A stretch of 63,562 nt of DNA from Pelargonium nanum (taxonomy: Eukaryota; Streptophyta; Magnoliopsida; Geraniales; Geraniaceae). The stretch covers positions 1 through 63,562 of the forward strand of contig JAYMTF010000051.1 of NCBI GenBank assembly GCA_036897485.1, read 5' to 3'. The position numbers were made by a program, and so were the translations under genes. Positions 12,898 through 27,505 of this stretch are shown piece after piece (the first letter of the stretch is position 1; every line of letters starts with the position of its first letter). The notes beneath the pieces are model-generated. The model saw only the letters and a list, made by a program, of their open reading frames with translations, searched no databases and was not told the DNA's origin.

Positions 12898-12931
12898 TGA
12901 ACCGGTGCTCTACCAAGGGAGCTTTACATCC
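12898..12931 (-). other. isolated tRNA D-arm
   Basis: On the minus strand GCTC-CCTTGGTA-GAGC (plus 12907-12922) is a perfect D-arm: a 4-bp stem around an 8-nt loop with the conserved GG and final A, preceded by TAAA and followed by A. It closely matches AGCTCAGTTGGTAGAGCA. The downstream sequence turns into an A-run instead of an anticodon arm, so only the 5' third of a tRNA remains. Amino acid identity cannot be told from the D-arm. Confidence 0.35.
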
Positions 12932-15900
12932 GATATCTTTATAGTTAGGACCATACTTTTAAGGATAAGTAAAGAGCTCTAAGGAGTTCCTCTATGTAAT
13001 TTTTAGAGTTTTCTTATTACTAAAGATGCTTCGCGAGTTGGCCACGTCAGCTTATGGGGGATTACCGCTTGTTATCTTAGAAATTAAGTTTTCCTTAATC
13101 AAATGCTTGTTATTTGAGGGGAATTCATATTCACGATTAGCATACGAACTTTGTTTATACTCTAAAAAAGTAAATAGCTTGCTATGTTCCAATAGCTTGA
13201 AATAGAATTAAGAAAAAGGAGTGTTTGAGGAATATAAGGAATTAGGCAACAATATAGGCGACTCTTTCGTGAAAGCCCTAAATTATAAGGTTTTCATTTA
13301 TATCCATAAGGAGTCTTCCTTGGTAAGTAAGGACTTATTCGGGAGTTTGCGCTTTGAATATTAGATATTTTTAGTCATTCCTATCAATGGGGTGTACCCC
13401 AGATACCCGCTTCAGGTATTGTGCTGACTAGTGCTGCAACTTAAGTTAACTTAAGTTTTTATATTTGAATAAAAAGGTGCTAAGACTCTATTCGTTTGTC
13501 GGCCATGTTACTATGATTATTGACAATATTTCTCTAATTGCTGTAGGTTTTTAAAGAAGACTTTATATTACTATATTCTATATACTCTTTTAACTCCTAT
13601 TACTTGTTTGTTCTTAATCTATCCGTATCACACGTCGTATAGTAAATGTGCTATCTATTTTTTAACATACTCAACTAATTTTTTCCAAATCCTTCTTTTA
13701 GAATCTAGTATTAAGGTAAGCAGCATTACAAGATAGGGAATTTTAGGAGTAGAATGAAAAAACTACAAGATACGATGTAAATTATGAAAGTGTAGATACT
13801 TAAGTCTTACCAAACTTGTTAATTTTGCATAGTATTTTAAAAGCTCCAATGGAGAATACCCCTACTTACAAAGCTGAAATGTTATATAGAGGTTATTGGT
13901 TTGCTAAATAAAAGTATTCTGATATAGCATTCATTACTAGTTTATTACGAGCAAAACCCAGTTGGGAGAGAGAGAAAGACTGTGTCTAAATGAAAACTAG
14001 AAACTGCAGGCTTCAGGGAACCCGAAATGCAAACCACTAAGTTCCATATAGAATTAATATTCCCACCTTATTGCGTCTACCGAATATGAACCTTGTTCGT
14101 AGTTTTTTCTTATATATAAAGGGGCCTCTTTACAACCTACCACTATTACTCTCTGTTTTTAACACACAGCGGATACTCTTTATTATCTAGTAAGACTCTT
14201 ACTAATAACATTTTAGGGAGAAGTTGCTTTTTATAACAGGGGTTTCTTTAAAAACTCTTATCTTATGTCACCTATTCCGATTTTAGACTCTATTCATAAT
14301 CAATTTCTCGCTTCTGATACTCTTGGGCTTGCCCTTTTCCTTTAACCAGAACTCCTTATATCTTATAAAGATATAGGATACCTTAAAGAAAGAACTTCCT
14401 GACACTCTGTTTCTCGATACTGATATACAAAATTTCTTTATCCTAAGAAAAACGATTTTTTTTGTGTTGAAAAGTCTACACAATAGTAGTACGAAAAGTA
14501 ACTATAGCACACTGGTGGTTAGCTTTTAGATTGTGATTAGGCAGTCTTCATTCTATTTTAAATAGAAATTTAAGACTTACCTGAATCTATTAACTAATAG
14601 TATTACCTATGCTTAAACTAATTCCATTCTTTTAGAAACTAAAGACTAAAAAGTAACGCACCCTTTGTTTATGGGTTCCGTATAAGAGCAGAGAGACCCT
14701 TATAATTCATACTTATAGCTTTGTGTTCTCTCCTATAAATTTAATAGCCTTAGAATTTTTCAATTCTTTAAGGGTTTCTACTTCGATTTTGAAAGGAGGT
14801 AGGAAAACTACTCAAAAGTATAGCTCCAAGGTTCAGCTAAATTTATTATGTCTTGAAGAATGAGAAAGGCCCCGAATTAAGCTGGCACAAAAGTAGAGCT
14901 AAATACAAAGCTATAGAATCCCCTTTTTCTTTGTTCCTTATGGGAGGAGTCTAACTTCTAATAGAATTCTAATAGAAAGAGTGTCCCTTTTTGTATAAAT
15001 AAGATATTGCGCATTCTATAAAGTATTCTAAATAAGCCCTTTAAAACGGAATTCAAAAAGGAATTATAAAAGATATACAATATGGCAACCACTATACTAA
15101 TAGAGCCGGGGAACCCTAACAATCAGGATCTATTTCGTATCAACGTATTAGGACACTAACTCTCTCTAGGGATTCCGAGTAAGAGCTGTAGAAGAATTCT
15201 ACTTAGTCAAGGGAAAGGGCTTACCAAAAGGGATTTCTTATTGTTCTGCTTGCTATCCGGGACTTAGGGAATAAATAGAAGTCAAAGCTTATTTCTGATC
15301 CAGTTTTTAAATTAAATTTGTAAGCAAGGGCAGTTTCATAAAAAGTAAATAATAAAAAAGATCTGTTTTATTGATTCTAAGGGCCTTTGGTATACAAACA
15401 GTTTACTGGGCAGGCTAGCTAGTCTTTTATGGCAAGGAAACTGCCTATACTTCCATAGCTTTTGTTAATGAACTTCCCCTTATGTTAGGAGGATCCTAGA
15501 AAAAACTGACAATTACCACACTCTCGAGCTTCCCGCCATCCGGGTACTTCCCTACTAAACCAAGGCAGTATAAAAAAGGAAATCCTGTGAATATTTTTTT
15601 TTATAAATAGCGAATTTTTTTAATTTATACACATATAACAAGGCTCCTTTCATAAGGGCTTCTGTTCAGTAACTTGTTTAGAAATCCAATTTTTAGTATT
15701 GAAACTAGAGGCTTAAGCTAACGACGAAACCCCTTTTGCGTATGATATTTATTCTTTGACTTGCTACTGGGATACCCCGGATCCGAAACCTCATTGTTTA
15801 GATGGTGGATTAACTAAAGGTAGTTACCTCATTTGGATTCCGTTATCACCCTGCTTAGAATAAGGATTTTGTTTACCTTTCACTTAACAAGGAGTCCCGA

Positions 15901-18900
15901 GATACCTTAGAAATAAAAAGAAATAGTCACTTTTTTGTCTCCCAACAATATCTAGACCTTCTAAAGGAAGAATATTTATGTAATTTAATTCTCAAATCCT
16001 AACTCGAACAAGATCATGATCTAGTTATCCGAAACCCTTTTCAACTCTTCAGTAGAAGACTCGTTTATTCTATTCAGTAAATCAAAAGTTTCTTATATTT
16101 ATTTGTTGTCCTAATATTGTAGGGTAATAGTAATTTTTACTTTACCCCACTCTAAAGAAAGTAATTCCAGATTCTATAGATAACTAGTTAAATTGCACTG
16201 CTTTAAAGCAAACTTCTCCTGTCTTGAATGAGCAAGCAGAAACTTCTTAGGGATTGCCGAGACTCTTAAACTTACTTAGATCCTTAGCCAAACAAGGACT
16301 CTAGTTACAAGAATTTGGGAGCTTCATAAGAGTTTCCCTAGTTAGTTATTCTTATTATAAAGGAAAGTCTAAGTCAATTTAGCAAGATCTTTCCTTTGTT
16401 TCTAGGTTTCAGATTAAAGATCTAAAGTGAAAAATATATAGTAAATAGGAAGGGCTTCACCGGAATTTAGTAAGGTGTTATCATGTTAATAGTGCAAAAG
16501 CTTCGTTTAATATAAAAAGTATATTTATAGTAAACAGGGGAGTTCCCTCATTTAAGATATTAAGTACCGCCCGAAAGCCTACCTGTGAAGCCGCCTTCTA
16601 TAACTGGATTACAAGGACTGCGACTTGACATTGGTTGGTTTTATTTGCCTCTATATTCACTAGTTATAGCTATAAGTTCCTTCACATAAATTCGAAACAA
16701 ACACGTATTTTATATAAAAATTCTTTCTTTTTTGTATTTTTATATGTTATAATAAAGGAAAATCTCGCGCTTACATCGTAGCAATACTAATTAAGTAGTG
16801 TTTCAGAAAAGTCTTCTATTTTACCTATTTCACAATACCTTTTAGGAAATACAAGGTATTACTTTTATAATTAGTATAAAGAAAACTCCCCCTAATTTTA
16901 GGATATCTTAAATGTTTCAGATGCAATATAAAGGATACAGCGAAGTTACTTTTTAACTAATAAAGCGGGTTTGTTACTAGTACAGTTTAAAATCTAGGTT
17001 TTGTAATTCACATAATTTCACACTTTCCTTGCATGGATACAAGAACTTCATGCTCTATTTAACACTGGTGTATAGAACAGGGGCTGCCGTACAGCTAAAA
17101 ATGTATTTAATAATAAAATACTACGTAATAAATTTACTATTACTAATATCACAATCCCAAACTAAGCCCGGTGTATTGGTTTTCCTGATATAGATCTTAT
17201 AAGGTACTCTTTTGTATAAGAAATACACCTATCCATCGGATAGAGTAGGGCGGGATTTGATTTCACAATCGATATATTCCTACTAAAACTTCCAATTAAA
17301 TATTTTTGGTACCTTACCTTTAACGCAGGTAAAAAGAAAAATCCTATCCTCCAAGGTTTTCAAGATTTCTAATCCCAAGACTTGCTGATTGACTAAAATA
17401 AATAATCTAAATTTACAAATGCTTTGAAGCGAGCTGATTTACTTACAATTTAGGATCTTAGAAAATTCTACTTCTATTTCCTAGATGCTCCCACGGGACT
17501 TCCTCTAAAAAGTGTGTACTCTTCGTGTGGTTTTTAGGTCATATCTTAGACTGCTAAAGAGAAAAATACCCGATATCTATATACCTAACGAGAATGTGTA
17601 ATTTTGGATATAATCACTTAACTAAGCAAACGGTCCCGCTATAAGATCAAAAAGGGGGAAGCACTCCAGTTTATAGAACGAAATTCCCTAAATTATTTTT
17701 AACTAATGCTCATTTCTAATATCCTTAGCTTGAAAAAAAAAATGACAATGTCTCAAAAGTACCCTATTGAAAGCTTCTTTTCTAATGTATAACAACTGAT
17801 AAAGAATAGGTTTTTACTTAGTTCATTATACAAAGGAATACCGTAGCTGAAGTATTCATAAGTTTATACTTGCTGATATTAGAGTTATTTAAACATATAA
17901 AAATATGGAAGAAGTTATGTACTTTATTAGAAACATAAACCTTAGTACAAGACAACCCTCTCAGAATTTCTATACGCATTCTTTTGAAAATTCCTAGATT
18001 TAATACTTTGTCGTCCGTATCTTTCTTACCATATCCCCAGTTACTAGTAAGGAGTACTCTGTAACTAATACTCCTAAACGCATAATTTATTTACTGCCTT
18101 GGGTCCTGAAAGTATACGGGACTTGCCTCATCATGTTACTTACCAAGATTCTATTATTAATTTTTAGTAAATAAACAACCCTTAGATTTCAGAATTTTAT
18201 TATTGAAAGATCCTTTTTTTTGTTACTCTACTTTGAATCGGTGCTTGCTAAGGTCTATTGAGATAATAGAGGACAAACTGGTGGGTGTATCAAGAGCCTT
18301 TTATAGCAAGAACACCTACTGAGCCCATACCTTAGCTACTCCTAATACTCAGGAATTGGTATAGAATTGAAGGCAATTAACAAGGAGCTACTTATCCTTT
18401 TGTACCTACTAAATTAAAGTAGACTACATACACAGGCAATCCAGATAAAAAAGCACTAACCAGAATCATAGTGACACTGCACTTTAATTCAGGATATACA
18501 CTTAAAAAAGGAAGAATTAATTAATTTAAGTATTGTAGGATTCCTACACATTTAGATTTTAAGAGCCCGGATCACAGATTCAAAGTATCATATATAAGAC
18601 ATTTTAAAATAAAGAGAACCCTTGTAGTTACACTTACTCTTTCATTTTAGATATTCCTTGTAAGATAGAGTCTTTATTTTTGGTTGATGTTTTCGTAGCT
18701 TTCAATAAAGAAACCAAGTTAACTAAGTATTAGGATATCAAAAATTATTAATTCCTTTCCAAGTATCAAAAAAGTTCGCGCAAATACTTAATTTATTTAA
18801 ATAGGGAAGAATTTTGTTTAGTTTTTCTTTGTTTAACTTCCAGTTTAGTTTATATTTTAGGATATACACACAATTATTCGAAGGTATTCACTTATGCCTT

Positions 18901-19475
18901 AATCTATATTTTGGCTAAGCAAAGGGTTAAGACTTTTTAATACTATATCGAGTATTCCTCCTTTTTTCTATACAACAAGGCAGTGTAATGCAAGCCTTTT
19001 TAGTATTATGCTTCTAAACTTTTATAAAGTTATCCTTGATTGGTGAGTGCTTGGTTCACAACTTATTGACTCCGTATCTTATAAACTATCAAAGTAGATA
19101 GACAAAATGTAGGCATGAAAATCACTTAGAATAAGATCCACACTAAAGGTACTCGAATTAGTAACTAAAGGAAAAGGGGGCATTACTTGCTTTTATACAA
19201 CCTATTTATAATCCTATGCTATTCTTTCTGAATCTTCCCGGATATTCAAAAATATTACACAACAAGCTTCTTGTGCGTTATATCATATACTGTAGCTTTA
19301 CCCGTTCTTGAAATTAAATCATTTATGTTGAGTACATATTTTCTAAGATCTAGTACCGAAGCCGACTTTTTTGGTATTTAAAAGACTGTGCGAGGAATTC
19401 GTATTAGTCATTCTAGAAGTCAGCAAGCAGTTTCTATTATATTTATTAAAAGATCCTTAATTATGCCCCTAATAA
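12932..19475. other. no gene seen
   Basis: About 6.5 kb with a single frame of 66 codons (14283-14483, minus). It contains the palindrome at 13438, a two-copy TTCTAATAGAA slip at about 14957-14978, and a T-arm-like GAGGTTTCGGATCC (minus, near 15775). Otherwise featureless AT-rich DNA. Confidence 0.5.
13438..13457. repeat. 20-bp perfect palindrome
   Basis: AACTTAAGTTAACTTAAGTT is its own reverse complement and is also a tandem pair of TTAAGTTAAC-like units. About 0.2 such palindromes are expected by chance in a window of this size and composition, so it is only mildly notable. A second small dyad, GGGGTGTACCCC, lies at 13390-13401. Confidence 0.6.
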
Positions 19476-19547
19476 ATATAAAATTACTCTGAGTTATACA
19501 AAGTATACTCTGAAAAGAAGTCATAGGTTCTAAACCTCCTGTAATTG
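19476..19547 (+). other. tRNA-like remnant related to the one at 4.1 kb
   Basis: ATACAAAG and AAGTCATAGGTTC occupy the same relative places as ATACAAAAG and AAGTCATAGGTTC at 4.1 kb, with 30 nt between the D-loop position and GGTTC. The D-loop now reads AGTT and the T-loop continues TAAACC, so decay is further along. Either a paralogous copy or a second remnant of the same tRNA species. Confidence 0.27.
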
Positions 19548-22500
19548 TTAAGAGTATTTACCTTGCAAGTCTATTAGAATCTATAATCCTGATTTTATAC
19601 TCTTTACTGAGTAGAATTAGGAGCTCCCTTATTCTGTATAATACTTGTTTAATGCGAGTGGACGGAGTTAGCACCTCCTTAAAAAAGGGAGAGTATTGGA
19701 CCCACGGACCTATTATAAACAGTTTTATCTGAGACAATCTCAAAAGAATTTATAACCAACTGCTAATGTAAACAAGATCTAACTTATTCTATATCACTAA
19801 TCAAGAAGCACAGAAAACTTCTATGTAACTAAGTTACTTGGATACAAGATTCTCTAAGCTTTAAGTACTTTAATAAGAATCTGGCTTATAAAATTATTTT
19901 CTTTATTTCAATAAGCAACCAGTGTTGAATTTCGTTACCAAGTTTAGGGGGTCCTCGCTTGAGAGAGTAGAGCTTAGTCAAAGAACTTCGAGGCCTTTTT
20001 CTGTAGCTTTTTTTTAACATGAGGTTTGTATGCCCCTTCATATTATGTGCGTAATTCTCGGAGTTTTTAAATTATATGAACTTTGTTATTTTAAATATTA
20101 GCTCGTATATAGGAACCTTGTCAATATTATATATTATAAGGATATCTCGTGTATAAAATGACTCCCCAATTCTTGATGAATTTAAAAACCTAAGGGCACC
20201 GACTTATAACCACAGCAAGAAAGTTTTTATTACTAATTTATGACTCAATTTTAACCTATTTAACTCAAAGCAAGGGGTTTCAGAACTTTGATCTAAGCGT
20301 AACAAATGAACACCTTCCTATATAGGATATAAGTTAATGATTATTAAGTCGTAAAAAACGTCCCAAGTAGTTAGGACTATAATTTTAAAAGGTATAACTA
20401 TAATGTTTTAGGTATTTTTGTACTAGAAAGACTTCTTTTTAAATATAAAAGATTCCCCTTTAATACTTAACAAGTGGAGTCTTGCAAACAGGTTCATAGA
20501 GCAACGTCTAATTAAAAACAGCAAATTCCTAGAAGTTATAAAGAAAGGATTATAATAAATAGTAGTTACCCTATTCTATGGAGTATACCCTAAATTATAT
20601 CTGGCAAACAAATTAGAGCTTACTTTTTATTTAGCAAAGCATCATACTTTCAAAGGAGGCTTTTTTACTAAAGTAAAATTCTCGAGTTAGCCAAAGATTA
20701 ACAATCTTAAAAGACACGCTTTGGAGGCCTATTCTTAACAAAGGTGTGTAATACGTCAGCTTAACTCAAAAACTTATTCCTGGAATTCACTATACTAAAA
20801 AGGAAATCAACCAGCTAAACTGCTATTCAGTAGCAATAAAAGTCTTCGATATACTGAGTTTCTACTAACAGCCAACTAGAGGTTTCTTTTTTTAACGGGT
20901 ATTTTAAAACCTATCTCTATTAAATTTAAAGTGTAGTAAATATAGCTTTACCAAAAGTGATACTCCCTTATTCATTATGACTTAATCCCCCTTAACATAG
21001 CCCTTAAAAAAGTACACTAACTGTGTACTAATACAAAAGCATACTTAATAAGGAATTAAAGCCAGCTCATATAGATTAATCACATAAGCGCAGCAATGTA
21101 TATAAGTCGATCCATACCATAATTTATGTTTTTCTACTACACATACTTGAATTTTCAAGTAAAAAGGACAAAGGTTATCATTAAATAGATCGACACAAAA
21201 GCAAAAACTCTACCTAGTTATATAATTAGGTTTATCCCCTATTTTAATTATCCGCGGACTCTATAAGGGAAAACAAGAAGATTTGATTATGAGATACACT
21301 CTTACTCCACCAATCCTTTATCTAAACTAATTTCATTACTTGATACGTCAATACCGATGAAATCCTTTGAAGTCAGTTTTTTGTGACCCTTATTACTTGT
21401 AAGACTGTCAAATATTTAGTACTATAACCTTTTGATAGTTAACATATGGACCTAGCGATCTCTAACTCGAAGAGGTATATACCTTTAATACATCTTTAAC
21501 TAGGGCCTAATATATTTATTTTATATAAGTAAAGTTTTTTTAATGAATAACGGGTTACAGACTATGGACATTGTGTGGATTCTTTATAGATTGATAAAAT
21601 CCTAGTATCTCCTATTTAAAAAGGCTCCGGAGTCGCACAAGGCGGTTAAACGGAATCCCTAGTCTTGAAAAGGGCTTTTAGAATACTTAGAATTGGCTTC
21701 TCTTTACTCTTATAACTAAAAGACAATAAACTAAAAGGTTCAGGTTTTCGTCTCTATTTTGGCAATTCCTATGATAATGAAATTGTTTACTTTACGAATA
21801 TTATTCTATAAATAAATTTATGCAAAAAAATTGAGTTTCAAAAAACTTAGCTTTCTCAGAATGGAATTCAAAGATAATAGAATTTTACACTATAAGAATA
21901 GAAGTGGAACCCGCCTATTAACCAGAAAACCTTTTACCCCTGGCTTTCTAAGCGGCTTATAGTATACACTACAAAAAGTCAGTGCTTTTTCTCTTTGAGC
22001 CCAGGCTAATATTGACACGAATCATCCTTCGCAAAAAAGAATCAAGGAAATCCAGAAAATACTACCAGGAGTACTAAGAGTTTGTACCGTACTCCCACCC
22101 CAAAAGAGTCTCCGTTTTCTCTTTATCTATAAAAACTCTTAACTAGAATCTTATAAAAATCCCGGTTCCACCTCATTTTGGTTATGGAAATCTCATAAGT
22201 AGCGCGCTATCCCCTCGTTTCTCAATGCAAAAGAAATGTTAGATTCAGCTTTTCTCGGACCTCAGCCCTTCCTTTATTCTATAGCAAATTTAGCTTACTA
22301 CACATAAATTAACTAGCGACAACATTTATATATCTTAGTTGTATACAAGATAAAGTACTGACAGGACTAGATTTGATACCTTTTTCATACCTTTACTATA
22401 ACTAAAGAATATGCAACTCCTTAACGAGATTGTATCCTTGGATTACTTAACGCGTATACGCAATCAGGGTAGTGCGAACCCCTATACCAATGCTATACCT

Positions 22501-23141
22501 TATTAATTGTATAACCCTTTGCAAAAACCAATCTAAAAGACACCAAACTTTTTTTTACTGATAAGTCTTTATTTCCTCGTTGCTTCTGCTGGAAGATACT
22601 CAATTTTAAGGATTATTCTTTTGAATACCCTTGGTAAACTCTTAAATTCCCTTCAATAACAAAAAAAAAAGGAGAATCATAAAGCAAAAAAAATAAGCTT
22701 CTCCTACCCGAGCTCTAGTTTAAAATCTAAATTCTTTTTCAAAAAGGGATTAAGCGCTTATTAACAAGGATTTAGTTAGGGAACACCGTTAAAATAAAGC
22801 ATGATACTCGGGGCTACGCCTCGTATAAGGCATAAGATTCCCATGATACCTAAGGCACGAAGCGTATTATTATAAGTTCAGTTCCTATATTTTAGTATAA
22901 GAGTTTTTTTGCTCGTGATTTGAGCAAAACATCATAGTATTTAGATAAAGACCACGGGTTCAAGTCGTATATTCCAATTTACTAGATTTCTTTACACTTT
23001 ACGCTGTTAATACTTCACTAGGTTAAGCACATGATATAACGAGTTCTGGAATTATGCCTTCTGATATTTTTGGATCTAAGTCTTATACGTTTAATGGGTT
23101 AACTTTCTAAATTGCTCATGGTATCAAATTTCGTATTAACT

Positions 23142-23152
23142 GGATTCGAACC
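23142..23152 (-). other. isolated T-arm motif GGTTCGAATCC
   Basis: Minus-strand AATGG-TTCGAAT-CCAGT keeps four of five T-stem pairs and the full tRNA T-loop. The upstream (minus) region contains GCAAGGGCAC, but no D-loop is in register. Likely the 3' end of a decayed tRNA. Confidence 0.25.
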
Positions 23153-24537
23153 ATTACAAAAAAAGACTCGCAATATTCTGTGCCCTTGCTTAAACCTTTA
23201 GATGTCTCATTTAAAAGTTTTATTTCAGCCACCAGGATCTCGTAAGTATTTTTTTTACTAGTATCGTTAAACATATTGAGTAGCAAAAACTAAATCTAAC
23301 AAGTTACCAACTGGGGTCCTTCTGAGTCTAAATCTTGGCGATTCTTGTTATCTTCTTAATTCTTAATAATTAAAAACCCTGTGGATAAAATAAGAAAGTA
23401 AGCTTGACTAGCAGGACCCGCTTAGAGCTGACAAAGAATTAAAAAGGTATTCTATCTGTACGTTCGACATCCCCTGTATCCTATATTATTTATTCTATTC
23501 CCTTTTATTATCTTTTTTATTGCTTATTTAGGACAGACAGCCTTATATAGATGCTACTTAGTACAAAAAGGGGTGGCTTTTTCCTTCTAAATATGATACC
23601 GCCATACTTATCTATATAAAGTAAAGGCATGGCTAACCTAGAATTAGCAGCTTAAACACACTTTCTTGAACTCAAATTCTCTGTCTCGTCAACCCAAGTA
23701 TGCGTTCATTATGTTTGCCTAACGGCTAAGAGCACTCTCTTATAGACAAAGTCCTTATATTAACCAATGTCAACTAACTATTACCCATACAGTAAGTAGG
23801 GCCGTTTTGCTAATGAGTAACCCTCATCCAAGCAACATAAAGGTAGCTTGGACAAATTAAGTAAAAAGTTAGACATCGAAAGTACAAGATTCGTGAAGAA
23901 ATCTCATCTTAATCTAATTCGAATTTAGGGGAACTCATAAAAATTGATTAGATTTAATCTTGAAAGCATCCCCTAAATGATATCAAATGCTGATAGTACT
24001 AAAGGTTATAGCTCTACCAAACTTAGTCGGGCTGTTTAATTTCTCCTTTTTCATCAAAACGTACATATGGGTCCCTGTTTTGGTATTTCCTGTACAACTT
24101 GTTATTAAGGAAATTGGGTCTAATGTAATAATCAAAAATTAGGGGTGATCTCAGCCCCGGAAACCTAAAGGGAGGAGTTACTTTACGAGAGCTAAACAAC
24201 TGGAGACCTAGCATAAGTGACAACCTTTTTTACCTTTACAACATAACGTATATAGAACGGATAATCAAATTGACTTCATTTTGAAACTAAGATATTTCCT
24301 TTTTAGTAAAAAAGAAATTCCACCCAAGTTAACTAATCCGCGCAAGAATTTATTATATACATAAACCGGTTATGGGGTAGTCCCCTGTTTAAGTTAGCAC
24401 AACGAAGGCTTCTCTTGAATTGAAGGAATTCATATAAGCATAGAGATCCACTAATAAGATAACAGCTCCTAAGCCTTAAATACACAACGACATGGAAGGG
24501 TTTCTTTTAAGAATTAGTTTAAACAAAACCTAAATTA

Positions 24538-24556
24538 TTCACTAATAAATAGTGAA
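24538..24556. other. small hairpin in an AT-rich block
   Basis: TTCACTA-ATAAA-TAGTGAA is a 7-bp stem with a 5-nt loop; a partial second copy of the right arm (GTGAATT) follows at once. It lies in one of the most AT-rich parts (24.5-24.65 kb). Chance is a full explanation. Confidence 0.3.
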
Positions 24557-27485
24557 GTGAATTACCGTATATATAATAGTAAATTCTATAAATATTATTA
24601 AATAAATCACTTATATAGAAGTTTTTTCAGTTTATTGGTTTATTGAAGACTAGCAAAAACCCAAACTGCGGTTTTTTAGATATTGTTGGCTGTCATGTGG
24701 GTTTATAGCTTATATTTTTATTTTGGGGATATCTTAAAAAAGGCTCTTTAAAGCTAAGCGCGTAAATGGAAAAAGTAGTTTTCATTCCGTTGTTTACGAC
24801 ACAGTAAAAAGAGAAGTAAGATTCAACAAAACCAACTCTAAGGGAAACCTGATAAAATGTACTGTATAAGTACAAAACCGTATAGTCTAAATTATAACCA
24901 AAAGAGTTAAAGCAAGATTTTATATAGATAACATAAACCTCTTTTATTAATAGAATAATTAAAGATACAAAATATGTTTATTGCTGCTCTAGTATGCTAA
25001 CGACTTGAGACTTATATTTACTTTGTTGAGGTATGAGACTAGTTCTTTCAAACAGTCTTTTTGTGATATTACACCAAGTTAATAACATGATTAGAATTTA
25101 TGATAAAGCTCTTTTGGAAGCGTTACTTAGTAGTCAGTTGTAAACTGTTTTCTATCTTGGATACTCTAAAAAGCGATCCTGTTAAACTATTTTCAATTCA
25201 AATCGCGAAAGCATGAACTTTATCACTTCTTGAATGGAGATTTTCCTATAGTATTGAAAGTATTGAAAAAAAGAAACATATATTTAAGCGCCTAAAGCTC
25301 CTAACCACTTAAAACTCATCATTTCTCAAACTTCTCGCCACGGCTTTCTGTTTCAGGTCTACAGATTTCTTTTTTATATAGGGTACTGCCTAATGGTCAT
25401 GAAAATCCTTAATATAAAAGAGTAGGATATATATATATCCGTTAATACAAATAAAGATTCCCCTCAAATAGATCGAATAGAGCTCAAAGCAAAATTTCCC
25501 ATTGTATGTAATGCATCCGGAATTCTTGTGTGTTGTAGAAACCTATTGATAACCCTACAAGGGTCCTTCTAAAACTGGAGAAGCACACACTATTTTACTT
25601 AGGTAAACGGTGAATATTGGAAAATATGTAAGCATAAAAGGTAATCTTGGCACACACCAATTTCTATTTTAATATCATTTGAAAGAATTTCAACTAGTCA
25701 ACGAGCAACTCCTCAGTTTTCACAAAGGGAGGAACATAACGAGAGGGGCTACTTAAATAAAGTATAAGAGCTGTGGGGTTAAGTTAATTTGGGTTTTTCA
25801 AAGAATAGTAACGGAGTATAAGAAGAGTAGTTAATTGGGAATGCAGTAAGTCCTGTTGTGAAAGTTAATAAATTGCCTACTACATGTGTGTAAAACCTTG
25901 TGGTGTACGTACGTTTTACTAAATTTAGGTGTAGAATCGAATAACCCCCTTTGACTGGCAAGAACATAAAGCTTCGTATTAACATTCTTGGTCAGTGAAT
26001 AATGGACGTATAAAATCAGGTTTTAATCATAAGATTAAAAGGTTAAAACTATATTTCCTTGGGAATACACAAATAACTCCAAATTCTTTATTTAGTTTAT
26101 TCAAAAGTTTTCAGTTCTGACAAAACAATGACCTGTCCACCTTAAAAAGGCATCTCACCACCCCTAGTAATCTCAGTGATTTCTATTTTTTCATTGTAAT
26201 CAATTTGTTCTTACTATAAAAGAATGAAGGCCCTAAAATTATCATTATCAGTGATAGAAAGCTTTTGCCCGGGCTTGGTTCAAAAACAAGGAGTTTCTGT
26301 TACTAAATATGCATCCCTTTTTAAGTATTTACTTAAATAACTCTCTAAATAGCAAGGAAGTACCGACTCGCCTAAACAAAAAGGAATTACATAACTGTAG
26401 TTTATATACAACAAGGCTTCAGACCATATATTTTACCTTTTTCTCTTTCTAGATGTAAGTTTTTTGTCTTACTATTAGTGTAGTAACCCATATGTCTTGA
26501 AGTAAATTATTAATTATACTTGTATTCCCATGACCGGGTACAAAAGTATTCTTATTTTATAGGTTTAAAAGGCAAGACTCATATTGAATTTTTCTCGAAT
26601 ATTAGCGATAATTTTAAAGTAATTTTGATAAATATAGGTCTAAGGTTTTTTGCTTATACTGGGTTAAACTTTGTACTACATTCACTTAAGTTTTAAAGTA
26701 GGTTCCTTAACTATGGGTTAAAGTTAAGGTAAGCTTTGCTTTAACAACCCCCCTATTTATATATTCTAGTTTTTTAGGTCTGGTTTACTTTATTAATTTA
26801 AGGACTCAGTATGTGTCTACCGCCTTTATTTGAAATTTCTCAAGCTGGGTAACAGAGGCCAACAAATTGGTTAATTGGTGAAGTTATAAACCCTTATCCG
26901 TACTCGATAACTGTCAATTATACTCAGATACTCCCGAAGACAAATAGCTATATTTAGAATCTGGGTCAAAAAGGTATTATTTCCTTGAAAGGAACTTTTT
27001 TCATGTCATGAAAACTCGTTTGTACTTATTTAAATGCCACGTCAACAGAATAGTGAACTCTGCATTAATCATCTGTATCAATTAAGGCTAAAAATTTTAT
27101 ATACATTTTAGATAAGTTGTATTTCGCCTCTTACACCCTGTTGTTCTTGTGAATTAAGAGCCCGAACTTCATAAGCCCTATAAACACCTTTTTCTTTTAG
27201 TACTTAAGTACCCCGTTCTCTTTCTGTCAAAGTGAAGCATTTACATCCTACTCATGCTCTACAAGTTGTGACACAGCCATACTCTAATGAGCTTGTTACT
27301 TTATTAGGGAGCACACAAAAAGAAGTAACGCAGAGCCACGAACTAGATCATGAAATAGATTATATACAAATAACTAGTCTAATAAAAGAGCGCTCCTAAC
27401 GTAAAAGCTCTTCGTCAATACCTGAACAAGCTCTAATTCAGCAGGGGGTATACATGTTTATTGGATACGTAAGTGTCCTTAATTT

Positions 27486-27505
27486 GCTTATATCAGCTTA
27501 TATCA
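27486..27505 (+). repeat. 10-bp tandem duplication (GCTTATATCA twice)
   Basis: Two exact adjacent copies of GCTTATATCA. Similar two-copy slips are AGTATTGAA twice at about 25252-25269, TTTTTCTAATA twice at 60918-60940, and TATATCCTTTA twice at about 42634-42656. They indicate replication slippage rather than an array. Confidence 0.6.

Noticed and set aside
25425-25440. GGATATATATATATCC palindrome
   Set aside because: Two or more 16-bp palindromes are expected by chance in the window, and AT runs favour them.
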